From Pedobacter frigiditerrae (GTDB lineage Bacteria; Bacteroidota; Bacteroidia; Sphingobacteriales; Sphingobacteriaceae): 64,000 nt of DNA. Within the stretch, counting starts at the first letter, position 1. Each line of letters starts with the position of its first letter. Positions 17,635 to 26,841 of this stretch are shown one piece after another. The notes beneath the pieces are model-generated. The model was given only the letters and a program-made list of their open reading frames with translations, had not been told where the DNA came from and made no database searches. The DNA lies in contig NZ_JAVTSS010000002.1 of NCBI RefSeq assembly GCF_032678705.1, positions 620,001 through 684,000 of the forward strand, read 5' to 3'. A program made the translations under genes and the position numbers.

Positions 17635-19185
17635 TTGGTAAAGGAATTAATAATCGATTCTACTCCTGCGGGAGTAACCATAGCTTTAATTGAAGACAAG
17701 TACCTTGTAGAAATACATAAAGAGCAAATCAACAATAATTACGCCGTAGGCGATATTTATTTAGGTCGCATTAAAAAAATTATGCCCGGCCTAAATGCTG
17801 CATTTGTTGATGTGGGTTATGAGAAAGATGCATTTTTGCATTATTTCGATTTAGGTCCGCAAGTACAATCTTTAATAAAGCTTACTAAAATTAAGCGTAA
17901 CGGCACAGTCAATGGAACTTTATTAGACAATTTTAAATTAGAGGCCGACATTAATAAAGCGGGTAAAATATCCGAAATTGTCAGCAAGAATTTGATCTTA
18001 CCTGTTCAAATTGCTAAAGAACCAATTTCTACTAAAGGACCAAGATTAAGCTCTGATCTTTCTATTGCAGGAAGATACATTGTCTTAGTTCCTTTTTCGA
18101 ACGTAATTTCGATTTCTAAAAAGATTAAAAGCAATACCGAACGTAATCGTTTAAAAAAGATTATTGAAAGTATTAAGCCTAAAAACTTTGGAGTAATCAT
18201 TAGAACCGTTTCCGAAGGAAAAGGCGTTGCCGAATTACAAAAAGATTTATTGGATTCTGTATCCAAATGGGAAAACTTTACTAAAAAGTTGCCCGATGCA
18301 GAACCTTCTAAACGTGTTTGGGGAGAGATGGATCGTACTTCTACCCTAATCAGAGATATTTTAAGCACCGATTTTACAAACGTACATGTAAATGATGCAA
18401 ACCTGTTCGAAGATATTCGTTCTTATGTGCACGAAATTTCTCCAGAGATGGAAAAAATCGTTAAGCTGTATAAACATAAAGAACCAATTTTTGAGCATTT
18501 TGGTGTTGAGAAACAAATTAAAAATGGCTTCGGCAAAACAGTAAATCTTGCTGGCGGAGCTTATTTGGTAGTAGAACATACCGAAGCTTTACACGTTATT
18601 GATGTAAACAGCGGTAATAGAACTGCTAGCAAAGAAAATCAAGAAGAAAATGCACTTCAAGTAAATAAAGAAGCTGCTAAAGAAATTGCTCGTCAGTTGA
18701 GATTGCGAGATATGGGTGGTATTGTTGTTATCGATTTTATCGATATGCATAAACCAGCCAATAGAAAAATGCTCTTTGATTATCTACGCGAGTTGATGTT
18801 GTTAGACCGTGCTAAACACACCATTTTACCTCCAAGTAAATTTGGCTTAGTACAAATTACCCGTCAACGTGTTAGACCAGAGATGAACATTGTTACGGTT
18901 GAGAAATGCCCAACTTGTGATGGTACTGGCGAAATTAAAGCCAGTATCGTTTTAATGGACGACATTGAAAGTAACTTAACTTACATTTTGCAAGAGCAGA
19001 ATGAAAAGAATATTACACTTTGTGTGCATCCTTACATTGCAGCTTTCATTAACAAAGGATTAATTTCCCTAAAATGGAAATGGTTCTTGAAATTTGGACA
19101 ACGCATTAGGGTTAAAGCGATATCTTCTTATAACTTAACTGAGTTTCATTTTTTATCTTCAAAAGATGAAGAGATAAAATTGTAA
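17635..19185 (+). CDS. rng: Ribonuclease E/G family protein
   Basis: An endoribonuclease for rRNA maturation and mRNA decay. The 516-residue length fits RNase G (no long C-terminal scaffold). It has an embedded S1 domain (about 35-130, VGDIYLGRIKKIMPGLNAAF), the catalytic core with HVIDVNSGNRTASKENQEE (first metal-binding Asp) and GGIVVIDFIDMHK (second), and the zinc-link region VEKCPTCDGTGEI. The start is TTG at 17635: an in-frame TAG lies just upstream (17629-17631), and the protein begins MVKELIIDSTPAGV as expected. A terminator follows. Confidence 0.94.
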   Translation: MVKELIIDSTPAGVTIALIEDKYLVEIHKEQINNNYAVGDIYLGRIKKIMPGLNAAFVDVGYEKDAFLHYFDLGPQVQSLIKLTKIKRNGTVNGTLLDNFKLEADINKAGKISEIVSKNLILPVQIAKEPISTKGPRLSSDLSIAGRYIVLVPFSNVISISKKIKSNTERNRLKKIIESIKPKNFGVIIRTVSEGKGVAELQKDLLDSVSKWENFTKKLPDAEPSKRVWGEMDRTSTLIRDILSTDFTNVHVNDANLFEDIRSYVHEISPEMEKIVKLYKHKEPIFEHFGVEKQIKNGFGKTVNLAGGAYLVVEHTEALHVIDVNSGNRTASKENQEENALQVNKEAAKEIARQLRLRDMGGIVVIDFIDMHKPANRKMLFDYLRELMLLDRAKHTILPPSKFGLVQITRQRVRPEMNIVTVEKCPTCDGTGEIKASIVLMDDIESNLTYILQEQNEKNITLCVHPYIAAFINKGLISLKWKWFLKFGQRIRVKAISSYNLTEFHFLSSKDEEIKL

Positions 19186-19210
19186 TTAAGGTTTTAAATT
19201 TACGAATTAC

Positions 19211-19246
19211 AAATGCCTGATTTCAAAAATGAAATCAGGCATTTTT
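19211..19246 (+). terminator. Intrinsic terminator after rng
   Basis: AAATGCCTGATTTC pairs with GAAATCAGGCATTT with a 6-nt loop and is followed by TTGTTT. It is 26 bp after the RNase G stop. Confidence 0.8.
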
Positions 19247-19334
19247 GTTTAAAACTTAATCATATTTTTCCATTCATTAGGTTTAAATTCGTAATTACCA
19301 ATCGTAAATCAAAAATTTAAAATCATAAATCAAA

Positions 19335-20711
19335 TTGGCTAAAACTAAATCTGCTTATTTCTGTCAAAGTTGTGGTTATGAATCTGCAAAATGGCTAGGT
19401 AAATGTCCTTCTTGCAATCAATGGAATACTTTTGTTGAAGAAATTATTGATAAAGGCGCTACCAATGTTCCTACGTGGAAATCGCCCTCTGGCACACAAA
19501 GATTAAGCAAACCAAGCAAGGTAGAAGAAATTTTAAGTGCAACGGAAGAAAGAACTTCCACTGGCGATTCGGAATTAGATAGGGTTTTAGGAGGCGGCTT
19601 AGTTGCTGGCTCTGTTATTTTAATTGGAGGGGAACCAGGAATAGGAAAATCTACCTTAATGCTACAATTAGCATTAAATATTGCCGGAAGAAAAATCTTA
19701 TATGTTTCTGGCGAAGAAAGTGAGCAGCAAATCAAGATGCGTGCAGAGCGGATTACAGCAAATCCAAAATCAGATTGTTATATCCTTACAGAAACATCAA
19801 CCCAAAACATATTTAAGCAAATTGAGCAATTAGAACCAGAAATTGTAATTGTAGATTCTATTCAAACATTACATTCTGCTCATATCGAATCTACGCCAGG
19901 AAGTGTTTCACAAGTAAGAGAATGCACAGCAGAACTATTACGTTTTGCAAAGGAAACAAATACACCAGTATTTCTAATAGGCCATATTACTAAAGATGGT
20001 GCGATTGCAGGACCAAAAATTTTAGAACACATGGTGGATACCGTACTTCAATTTGAAGGAGATAGACATCATATTTATAGAATTTTAAGGTCGATTAAAA
20101 ATCGGTTTGGTGCTGCTGCAGAATTGGGAATTTATGCCATGCAAAGCAGTGGACTAAGAGAAGTATCTAATCCTTCAGAAATTTTACTATCTCAAAGGGA
20201 TGAAGAGTTAAGTGGCATAACAATTGGCGCTACATTAGAAGGCGCAAGACCGATGCTAATCGAAACACAGGCATTGGTTAGCGTTGCGGCATACGGAACT
20301 CCCCAGCGCTCTGCTACAGGCTTTGACACAAAGCGAATGAACATGCTTTTAGCTGTGTTAGAGAAAAGATGCGGATTTAGGCTAAGTGCAAAAGATGTTT
20401 TCTTAAATATTGCTGGCGGTATAAAAGTAGAAGACCCTGCAATTGACCTTGCGATAATGGCTGCAATTATTTCTTCTCATGAAGATATTTTTATTTCCTC
20501 AAAAATCTGCTTTGCAGCAGAAGTTGGTTTATCTGGAGAAATTAGGGCTGTTAATAGAATAGAACAAAGAATATCTGAAGCAGAAAAGTTAGGTTTCGAA
20601 AAAATCTTCATTTCTAATTATAACCTAAAGGGATTAGTAAAGGATAAATTTAAAATAGAAATAATAACGGTTAGCAAAATTGAAGAAGTTTTTTCTTTGC
20701 TCTTTGGCTAA
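19335..20711 (+). CDS. radA: DNA repair protein RadA
   Basis: A RecA-related ATPase that promotes branch migration in recombinational repair. The 458-residue protein starts with a four-Cys zinc finger (CQSCGYESAKWLGKCPSC, about 9-26), then has Walker A GGEPGIGKSTL (about 98-108), the RadA-specific KNRFGAAAE motif, and a Lon-like C-terminal domain with LNIAGGIKVEDPAIDLAIMA. The start is TTG at 19335, giving MAKTKSAYFCQSCG, the usual N-terminus. It stands between RNase G and a gene-free spacer. Confidence 0.95.
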   Translation: MAKTKSAYFCQSCGYESAKWLGKCPSCNQWNTFVEEIIDKGATNVPTWKSPSGTQRLSKPSKVEEILSATEERTSTGDSELDRVLGGGLVAGSVILIGGEPGIGKSTLMLQLALNIAGRKILYVSGEESEQQIKMRAERITANPKSDCYILTETSTQNIFKQIEQLEPEIVIVDSIQTLHSAHIESTPGSVSQVRECTAELLRFAKETNTPVFLIGHITKDGAIAGPKILEHMVDTVLQFEGDRHHIYRILRSIKNRFGAAAELGIYAMQSSGLREVSNPSEILLSQRDEELSGITIGATLEGARPMLIETQALVSVAAYGTPQRSATGFDTKRMNMLLAVLEKRCGFRLSAKDVFLNIAGGIKVEDPAIDLAIMAAIISSHEDIFISSKICFAAEVGLSGEIRAVNRIEQRISEAEKLGFEKIFISNYNLKGLVKDKFKIEIITVSKIEEVFSLLFG

Positions 20712-20975
20712 ATTTTAAGCGTACACAGGCAACTCATTTCTCATATTATGATTTTTTGGGGAAATGTTTCTCGTTTTAAATCAAGTATTTCTGTTGCTTT
20801 TTTAAGTTGCTGACTATTAAACTACACATAATCAAATAGTTAATATTAAACTCATTTTATTACCCCCATTTGGACATGTTATTGCCTTATGTTCTGTGTT
20901 TTAGTTCCATTAATGGATGCTTACAAAACAAATAGGGATGATTGACCTCACTGCTGGAAGCAGTGAGGTTTTTTT
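20712..20975 (+). ncRNA. Gene-free spacer ending in a strong terminator: possible small RNA
   Basis: The 350 bp between radA and the DUF4920 gene hold no convincing ORF. A very good intrinsic terminator lies far from the radA stop: CCTCACTGC, loop TGGAA, GCAGTGAGG (20946-20968), then seven Ts. The stretch before it has several short complementary pieces, for example GGCAACT at 20729 and AGTTGCT near 20806. A terminator 235 bp past radA could end a long radA 3' UTR or a separate small RNA, such as a 6S-like RNA. No promoter box was found with confidence. Confidence 0.35.
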
Positions 20976-21012
20976 CTGAATAAATTATCAAAAGAATTAG
21001 CAAGATTTTAAA

Positions 21013-21020
21013 TACTTTTG
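21013..21020 (+). promoter_or_regulatory. Probable -7 box for the DUF4920 gene
   Basis: TACTTTTG matches TAnnTTTG, 44 bp before the ATG at 21064. Confidence 0.5.
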
Positions 21021-21063
21021 TAATAGATAAGAAATTGAGTTATACCAAATTAAATAAATTGAT

Positions 21064-21528
21064 ATGAAGAAAATTGTTTTAAGCTTGGCTTTATGCCTAT
21101 TTACTGCTTTTGCGTTTGCGCAAGATGCTTACAAAGGAAAATCTTTTGGCGAAGGGGTTAAAAAAGGGGATGTAATAACAACTGCACAAATAGAATCTAC
21201 TTTAGGTGATAAAACTAAAAAAGATATGAAAGTAACAGGTTTAGTTACTTTGGTTTGCCAGAAAAAAGGTTGTTTCATGAATTTAGAATTACCTAACGGT
21301 AAAACTATGTTTGTAAACTTTAAAGACTATGCTTTTTTTATGCCTAAAGACCTAGCAGGAAAAAAAGTTGTAATTGATGGTTTCGCAGAAAGAAAAGAAA
21401 CTTCGGTTGAAGACCAAAAACATTTTGCTGAAGATGCCAAGAAATCAGCTGAAGAAATAGCAAAAATTACACAACCTAAAAAAGAAATTGTGTTTGAAGC
21501 AAAAGGAGTTGTAATTTTGGAGGATTAA
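21064..21528 (+). CDS. DUF4920 family secreted protein
   Basis: A 154-residue protein with a classical signal peptide (KKIVLSLALCLFTAFAFAQD, cleaved near residue 20). The mature domain has VTLVCQKKGCFMNLELPNGK (about 61-80) with two Cys spaced as CQKKGC. A following KTMFVNFKDYAFFMPKDLAG is the DUF4920 hallmark. The family is a small OB-like periplasmic domain of unknown role; the Cys pair may bind metal. It is a single-gene unit with its own promoter and terminator. Confidence 0.82.
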   Translation: MKKIVLSLALCLFTAFAFAQDAYKGKSFGEGVKKGDVITTAQIESTLGDKTKKDMKVTGLVTLVCQKKGCFMNLELPNGKTMFVNFKDYAFFMPKDLAGKKVVIDGFAERKETSVEDQKHFAEDAKKSAEEIAKITQPKKEIVFEAKGVVILED

Positions 21529-21560
21529 GAAGGTTCTCCTTTTTAATATTGATTGATTTG

Positions 21561-21590
21561 AACCCTGTTGTCTCCGCAACAGGGTTCTTT
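21561..21590 (+). terminator. Intrinsic terminator after the DUF4920 gene
   Basis: AACCCTGTTG pairs with CAACAGGGTT, with a 6-nt loop, and is followed by CTTTTTTT. Confidence 0.85.
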
Positions 21591-21675
21591 TTTTGTTGCT
21601 AATTTTTGTAACACCTAAATCAATTATATATCTTAATGATATATTTATATTTAACCTCCACTAAAAACAAACAAA

Positions 21676-22233
21676 ATGATTATTGTAGCAGTAATTGCCA
21701 TCCTTGTATTAATTATCGGTATAGGAATTTATAACTCATTAATAAGTAAGAAAAATCAAGTTGCTAATGCATTTTCTGCAATTGATGTGATGCTTAAAAA
21801 ACGTTTCGATTTAATACCAAACCTTGTTGAAACCGTAAAGCAATACATGCAATACGAAGGCGATACTTTAACTAAAATTACAGAATTAAGAGGTAAAGCT
21901 ATGGGTAGCAATGTTAGTGAAAGCGATAAATTAGCTTTAGACCAACAAATTGGCTCTGCTGTAAAAGGCTTAATGGTTAGTGTAGAGAATTATCCAGATT
22001 TAAAGGCAAACACAAACTTCTTAAACCTTCAAAGCACTTGGACAGAAAGTGAAGAGCAAATCGCCGCAGCCAGAAGAAATTATAACTCATCTGTTACAAC
22101 TTACAATAATGCTGTAATGATGTTCCCAGGCAATATGTTTGCAGGAATGCTTGGTTACCAACCTATGCCAGTTTTAGAAACTGCTGCTGAAGAACGCAAA
22201 AATGTGAGCGCTAAAGAACTTTTCAATAATTAA
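21676..22233 (+). CDS. LemA family protein
   Basis: A 185-residue protein with an N-terminal membrane helix (about 2-20, IIVAVIAILVLIIGIGIYNS), followed by the conserved LemA region KKNQVANAFSAIDVMLKKRF and DLIPNLVETVKQYM. The rest is helical, with an AARRNYN motif. LemA proteins are inner-membrane proteins of unclear function, often paired with a large membrane partner. Here the stop overlaps the start of the DUF3137 gene in a TAATG, so the two are translationally coupled and probably act together. Confidence 0.93.
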   Translation: MIIVAVIAILVLIIGIGIYNSLISKKNQVANAFSAIDVMLKKRFDLIPNLVETVKQYMQYEGDTLTKITELRGKAMGSNVSESDKLALDQQIGSAVKGLMVSVENYPDLKANTNFLNLQSTWTESEEQIAAARRNYNSSVTTYNNAVMMFPGNMFAGMLGYQPMPVLETAAEERKNVSAKELFNN

Positions 22234-23189
22234 TGGCAGTCAATTTTGTAATAAGCCCTGCGGTTCAAAGCGTTCTTGATGAACTAGAAATTCAGCGCAA
22301 AAAAATAGTTTCGACCAATTATAAAGGTTGGGGCTTAATTTTAGGTGGCATCTTATTAGCTTTTCTTGTTACCAATTTTGGTGGGTTAATAGCTGGGTTA
22401 TTAGTGGGTGCTGCTGCTGTAATTCCTGGCGGAGTTATGCTGTACAAAATAAGCGATGATACTGCTCAATACAAAAGTCGTTTTAAACGAGAAGTAGTAG
22501 GCGCTGCATTAAGTTCTGTAGACCAATGTTTAACATTAGACCCTAGCAATGGAATATCTGAATCAGAATTCACCTCTTCACAACTATTTACAACTGGTAT
22601 AGACCGATACCATACTGAAGATTTAGTTTGTGGCAAGATAGATAAAACCTCATTCTATTTTGCTGAAGTTCATGCCGAATACAAAACCGAAACACGTACC
22701 AAAAACGGAACGCAAACTACTTGGCATGATATTCTAAAAGGAATTGTATTTGTTGCCGATTTTAACAAAAACTTTAATGGTGTTACTGTAGTTAGGCCCA
22801 AAGATTTTGGCTCTTCTATTGGCGCCTGGTTTTCTAAAAACATATTTTCTGTTGGCGATAAAAATGTTGTTGAACTGGAAAATGATGGCTTTAACAAGAA
22901 TTTTGTGACTTACAGTACCGACCAGGTTGAAGCCCGTTATGTTTTAACTCCTGCAATGATGGAGAGAATTAACGACCTAAATCAACGTTCTGCATATACC
23001 GTTTCGCTATCGTTTATCAATTCGAGTATGTATATTGCTTTTCCATTAGATAAAAACTATTTCGAAGCTCCTGTTTATAAAACGTTATTAAGGCCAGACT
23101 TGCTGGATGATGACATGTCTGTTCTTGGCTTTATGTATGATATTGTACACGAACTAGATTTGAATACAAGGATTTGGACTAAACAATAA
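22233..23189 (+). CDS. DUF3137 family membrane protein
   Basis: A 318-residue protein with two adjacent membrane segments (about 33-51 and 54-74, including GWGLILGGILLAFLVTNFGG). A large soluble domain follows, with the DUF3137 pattern FYFAEVHAEYKTET and IVFVADFNKNFNG. DUF3137 proteins commonly sit next to LemA, as here, with a 1-bp overlap. The pair probably forms an inner-membrane complex; its job is unknown. Confidence 0.87.
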   Translation: MAVNFVISPAVQSVLDELEIQRKKIVSTNYKGWGLILGGILLAFLVTNFGGLIAGLLVGAAAVIPGGVMLYKISDDTAQYKSRFKREVVGAALSSVDQCLTLDPSNGISESEFTSSQLFTTGIDRYHTEDLVCGKIDKTSFYFAEVHAEYKTETRTKNGTQTTWHDILKGIVFVADFNKNFNGVTVVRPKDFGSSIGAWFSKNIFSVGDKNVVELENDGFNKNFVTYSTDQVEARYVLTPAMMERINDLNQRSAYTVSLSFINSSMYIAFPLDKNYFEAPVYKTLLRPDLLDDDMSVLGFMYDIVHELDLNTRIWTKQ

Positions 23190-23734
23190 ATGATAGCCAC
23201 AGATTATCAGATTATTATTTAGAAAGCAAAAACAGCATTTCATCTTGACGTTAGTCCCGCTTTTACTTCAAGTCCTCACTCGTTCCTCGCTGCGGGCTTT
23301 TCGTTGCTCCCGATAGCTATCGGGACGGGTTTAGTTTACGCAGGTTTGTGAAACTATGTACGGTTTCCTTGCAGTAGCCTAAGTTAAATAGCCCAAATTG
23401 AAGCGACATACTTTTTAATGTCATTCTGAGTGTAGTCGAAGAACATTAAAAAGATATAGCGGAAAGTTGGACTGCCCTTAATTGCTGTAGTGTTATTGCG
23501 CTTCAAAAATTTCGGTCGGTGAGACACCAACCGATAGGCCAATTATTATTTATCGCAGAGATTCTTCGCTACGCTACCGATGTAAATCCGATAGCTATCG
23601 GATCGGTACAAGTCTGAATGACAAACAACAAAAAATCCCTCAACTTTCGCTAAGGGATTTAATTTATCGACTAGTCTTCGACAAGCTACCGATGTAAAAT
23701 CGGCACACGTCAGACTGACATTATATTTTTTGTT
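23190..23734. repeat. Gene-free spacer packed with interspersed repeats
   Basis: 545 bp without a gene. It holds CCCGATAGCTATCGGG (about 23310), a perfect 16-bp palindrome; a related TCCGATAGCTATCGGA (about 23588); and a hairpin CTTTTTAATG / CATTAAAAAG (23411-23420 and 23444-23453) enclosing the common Bacteroidetes repeat TCATTCTGAGTGTAGTCGAA. One copy of the modular repeat described in the findings lies at 23393-23476. This looks like a hot spot where repeats have accumulated between the convergent DUF3137 and carB genes. Confidence 0.7.
23633..23660 (-). terminator. Probable carB terminator
   Basis: AAATCCCT and AGGGATTT form a stem with a 12-nt loop. On the minus strand it is followed by TTTTG, as expected for transcripts leaving carB. 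It is 75 bp past the carB stop. Confidence 0.6.
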
Positions 23735-26632
23735 TTACTTAGACAAATACATCGATTTATCTTTGTACAATTTACGGAAATAAGGGTCTTCTAAATCTTT
23801 AATAAAACGGATTGACTCTCCTGTCGATTTCATTTCTGGACCTAATTCTTTCGTTACTTCAGGGAATTTATCGAAAGAGAAAACTGGCTCTTTAATCGCA
23901 TATCCCTTTAGTTTACGGACAATTGTAAAGTCTTTTAATTTGTTTACTCCCAACATAATTCTAGCAGCGATGTTGATATATGGTACATCATAAGCTTTTG
24001 CAATGAAAGGAACGGTACGAGATGCTCTCGGGTTCGCCTCAATTACATATACTTTATCGTTTTTAACCGCAAATTGAATGTTCAATAATCCTATTACGTT
24101 TAACGCTTTTGCAATTTTCTTAGAGTAAGTTTCCATATCAGCAATAACCTTTTCAGATAAGCTGAATGGCGGTAATACTGCAAATGAATCTCCAGAGTGA
24201 ATACCTGCAGGTTCGATGTGTTCCATTAAACCAACAATATGGCAATCAGTTCCATCAGAAATTGAATCTGATTCTGTTTCTTCTGCTCTATCTAAAAAGT
24301 GGTCGATAAGTACGCGATTACCTGGCAAATCTCCCAACAATTTAACTACTGCCTTTTCTAAATCCTCATCGTTAATTACAATGCTCATTCCTTGTCCGCC
24401 TAAAACGTAACTCGGACGAACCAAAACTGGATAACCAACTTCATTTGCAACTACGATTGCCTCTTCAGCATTTTCTGCAACTCCGTATCTTGGATAAGGA
24501 ATATCTAATTCTTTTAACAAATCTGAGAAACGGCCGCGGTCTTCGGCAACATCCATATCGTTGTAAGCAGTACCGATAATTTTGATATTGTTCTCGTGAA
24601 GTTTTTCAGCCATTTTAAGTGCTGTTTGTCCACCTAATTGTACAATTACGCCAACTGGATTTTCAAGTTCGATAATCTCACGTACATGTTCCCAGAAAAC
24701 TGGTTCGAAGTATAATTTATCGGCCATGTTAAAATCTGTAGAAACCGTTTCTGGATTACAGTTAATCATGATCGCTTCGAAACCACTTTCTTTTGCAGCA
24801 AGTAATCCGTGTACACAAGAGTAATCAAATTCTATCCCCTGACCAATTCTATTCGGGCCAGACCCTAAAACGATAACTTTTTTCTTATCAGACACGATTG
24901 ATTCATTCGAACCTAATTCGTCGCCATCTGAAAGTATTTCGTTACCAACCAAAGAAATTTGGATTGGAGATTCTTCAAAAGTTGAGTAAAAATATGGTGT
25001 TTGTGCTGCAAACTCAGCTGCACAAGTATCAACCATTTTATAAACACGTTTAATGCCTAATTCTTTTCTGCGGTTGTAAACATCATCTTCGGTAACGTTA
25101 CCTAAAACGTATGCAATTTGAATATCAGAGAAACCTCTTTGTTTTAAATTGAAGAAGAAATCTCTTGGAATATTGTTTAAAGAATAACGTTTAAGTTCTA
25201 CCTCTAAATTTACTAATTCTTGAATTTGAGACAAGAACCATTTATCTATTTTGGTTACCTTACGGATAGATTCTAAAGGCACACCCATACTCATTGCATC
25301 TTTAATCAGGAACAAACGGTTCCAGCTTGGATGCTCTAAGCCATGCATGATTTCTTCGATATTTCTTTTTTGTCTGCCGTCTGCACCTAAACCAGCTCTA
25401 CCAATTTCTAAACTCTGACAAGCTTTTTGTAAAGCTTCGATAAAGCTACGGCCAATTGCCATTACCTCACCTACAGATTTCATCTGCAAGCCAAGTTCCA
25501 TGTTAGCTCCTTTAAATTTATCGAAATTCCAACGAGGAACTTTTACGATTACATAATCTAAAGTAGGCTCAAAATATGCTGAAGTTGTTTTAGTAATTTG
25601 ATTTTCAATCTCATCTAAGTTGTAACCGATTGCCAGTTTAGCAGCGATTTTTGCAATTGGATAACCAGTTGCCTTACTTGCTAACGCTGATGAACGAGAA
25701 ACACGAGGATTGATTTCGATAGCGATGATATCATCATTATCTGGATTTACTGAGAACTGTACATTACATCCGCCAGCAAAATTACCAATGGCACGCATCA
25801 TTTTTATAGCCTGATTACGCATTTCTTGGTAACAACGGTCAGATAAAGTCATGGCTGGAGCAACAGTAATTGAATCTCCCGTGTGTATCCCCATTGGGTC
25901 GAAGTTTTCGATAGAACAAATGATAATTACGTTATCATTTCCATCTCTCAAAAGCTCTAACTCATATTCTTTCCATCCCAAAACAGCTTTTTCTACTAAA
26001 ACTTCATGAGTTGGAGAAGCTTCTAAACCACGTTTTAAAGCAGCATCGAAATCTTCTTTTTTGTGTACAAAACCACCACCAGAACCGCCCAATGTGTATG
26101 ATGGGCGAATTACTAATGGAAAACCAATTTCTTGAGCAGCTTCTTTACCTTCTAAAAATGAGTTTGCGATTTTTGAAGGAGCAACACCTACACCAATATC
26201 AACCATTAACTGACGGAAAGATTCCCTATTTTCAGTTTTTTCGATTGCGGCAACATCTACACCGATGATTTTTACACCGTGTGCTTTCCAAATGCCACGC
26301 TCCTCTGCATCAACACATAAGTTTAAGGCAGTTTGACCACCCATTGTTGGCAATACAGCATCAATTTTAGGTAGGTTTGGATTGGTTGCGTGGTCAGTTA
26401 AAATTTGCTCAATCGAATCTAATGTTAGTGGTAACAAGTAAACGTGATCACCAATAACTTTATCCGTCATGATGGTTGCAGGATTCGAATTGATGATTGA
26501 AACCGTAATTCCTTCGTCTTTAAGAGAAAGGGCGGCTTGAGAACCAGCATAATCAAATTCGCAAGCTTGACCAATGATAATAGGTCCTGATCCAATAATA
26601 AGTACTGATTGTATAGAGAGATCTTTAGGCAT
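23735..26632 (-). CDS. carB: Carbamoyl-phosphate synthase large subunit, without the MGS allosteric domain
   Basis: CarB makes carbamoyl phosphate for arginine and pyrimidine synthesis, using ammonia channelled from CarA. The protein has 965 residues instead of about 1073 in E. coli. It has two ATP-grasp halves: the first starts SVLIIGSGPIIIGQACEFDY, the second KKVIVLGSGPNRIGQGIEFD (about residue 578). Between them is the oligomerisation region. It stops soon after the second ATP-grasp domain (TKELGPEMKSTGESIRFIKD), so the roughly 130-residue C-terminal MGS regulatory domain is missing. Short CarB proteins like this are typical of Bacteroidetes, suggesting loss of the usual UMP/ornithine control. 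carA is not nearby. Confidence 0.96.
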   Translation of the reverse strand: MPKDLSIQSVLIIGSGPIIIGQACEFDYAGSQAALSLKDEGITVSIINSNPATIMTDKVIGDHVYLLPLTLDSIEQILTDHATNPNLPKIDAVLPTMGGQTALNLCVDAEERGIWKAHGVKIIGVDVAAIEKTENRESFRQLMVDIGVGVAPSKIANSFLEGKEAAQEIGFPLVIRPSYTLGGSGGGFVHKKEDFDAALKRGLEASPTHEVLVEKAVLGWKEYELELLRDGNDNVIIICSIENFDPMGIHTGDSITVAPAMTLSDRCYQEMRNQAIKMMRAIGNFAGGCNVQFSVNPDNDDIIAIEINPRVSRSSALASKATGYPIAKIAAKLAIGYNLDEIENQITKTTSAYFEPTLDYVIVKVPRWNFDKFKGANMELGLQMKSVGEVMAIGRSFIEALQKACQSLEIGRAGLGADGRQKRNIEEIMHGLEHPSWNRLFLIKDAMSMGVPLESIRKVTKIDKWFLSQIQELVNLEVELKRYSLNNIPRDFFFNLKQRGFSDIQIAYVLGNVTEDDVYNRRKELGIKRVYKMVDTCAAEFAAQTPYFYSTFEESPIQISLVGNEILSDGDELGSNESIVSDKKKVIVLGSGPNRIGQGIEFDYSCVHGLLAAKESGFEAIMINCNPETVSTDFNMADKLYFEPVFWEHVREIIELENPVGVIVQLGGQTALKMAEKLHENNIKIIGTAYNDMDVAEDRGRFSDLLKELDIPYPRYGVAENAEEAIVVANEVGYPVLVRPSYVLGGQGMSIVINDEDLEKAVVKLLGDLPGNRVLIDHFLDRAEETESDSISDGTDCHIVGLMEHIEPAGIHSGDSFAVLPPFSLSEKVIADMETYSKKIAKALNVIGLLNIQFAVKNDKVYVIEANPRASRTVPFIAKAYDVPYINIAARIMLGVNKLKDFTIVRKLKGYAIKEPVFSFDKFPEVTKELGPEMKSTGESIRFIKDLEDPYFRKLYKDKSMYLSK

Positions 26633-26737
26633 TGTGGGTTTTTAAAAAAGTCTAAAGTAAAAAGTCAAATTCTGACTAATAGCTGGGAGAAATCCTTGCT
26701 ACGATGTATTAAAAACTCCCACAGCTCTGTCGGGATG

Positions 26738-26745
26738 CAAAGATA
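26738..26745 (-). promoter_or_regulatory. Probable -7 box for carB
   Basis: The minus strand reads TATCTTTG, a good TAnnTTTG match, about 106 bp before the carB start. The leader in between has no clear regulatory hairpin. Confidence 0.5.
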
Positions 26746-26793
26746 GGTTTTTGAATATAAAAAAGCTTGACTTTTTTGAAATTTATTGCAACA

Positions 26794-26818
26794 AAAAAGA
26801 GGACATCAAGCCCTCTTT
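26794..26818 (-). terminator. Intrinsic terminator after the 105-residue secreted protein gene
   Basis: On the minus strand AAGAGGG, a short loop and TCCTCTT are followed by TTTTG. It lies 24 bp past the stop at 26842 and before the carB promoter region. Confidence 0.7.
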
Positions 26819-26841
26819 CCATTTTAACACACACAATATTT

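Noticed and set aside
18006..18368. 120-codon open frame antisense to rng
   Set aside because: It is fully contained in the conserved RNase G core.
23190..23734. Insertion-sequence remnant between DUF3137 and carB
   Set aside because: There are several palindromes but no transposase fragment and no matching terminal repeats around the block. It is better described as clustered short repeats.
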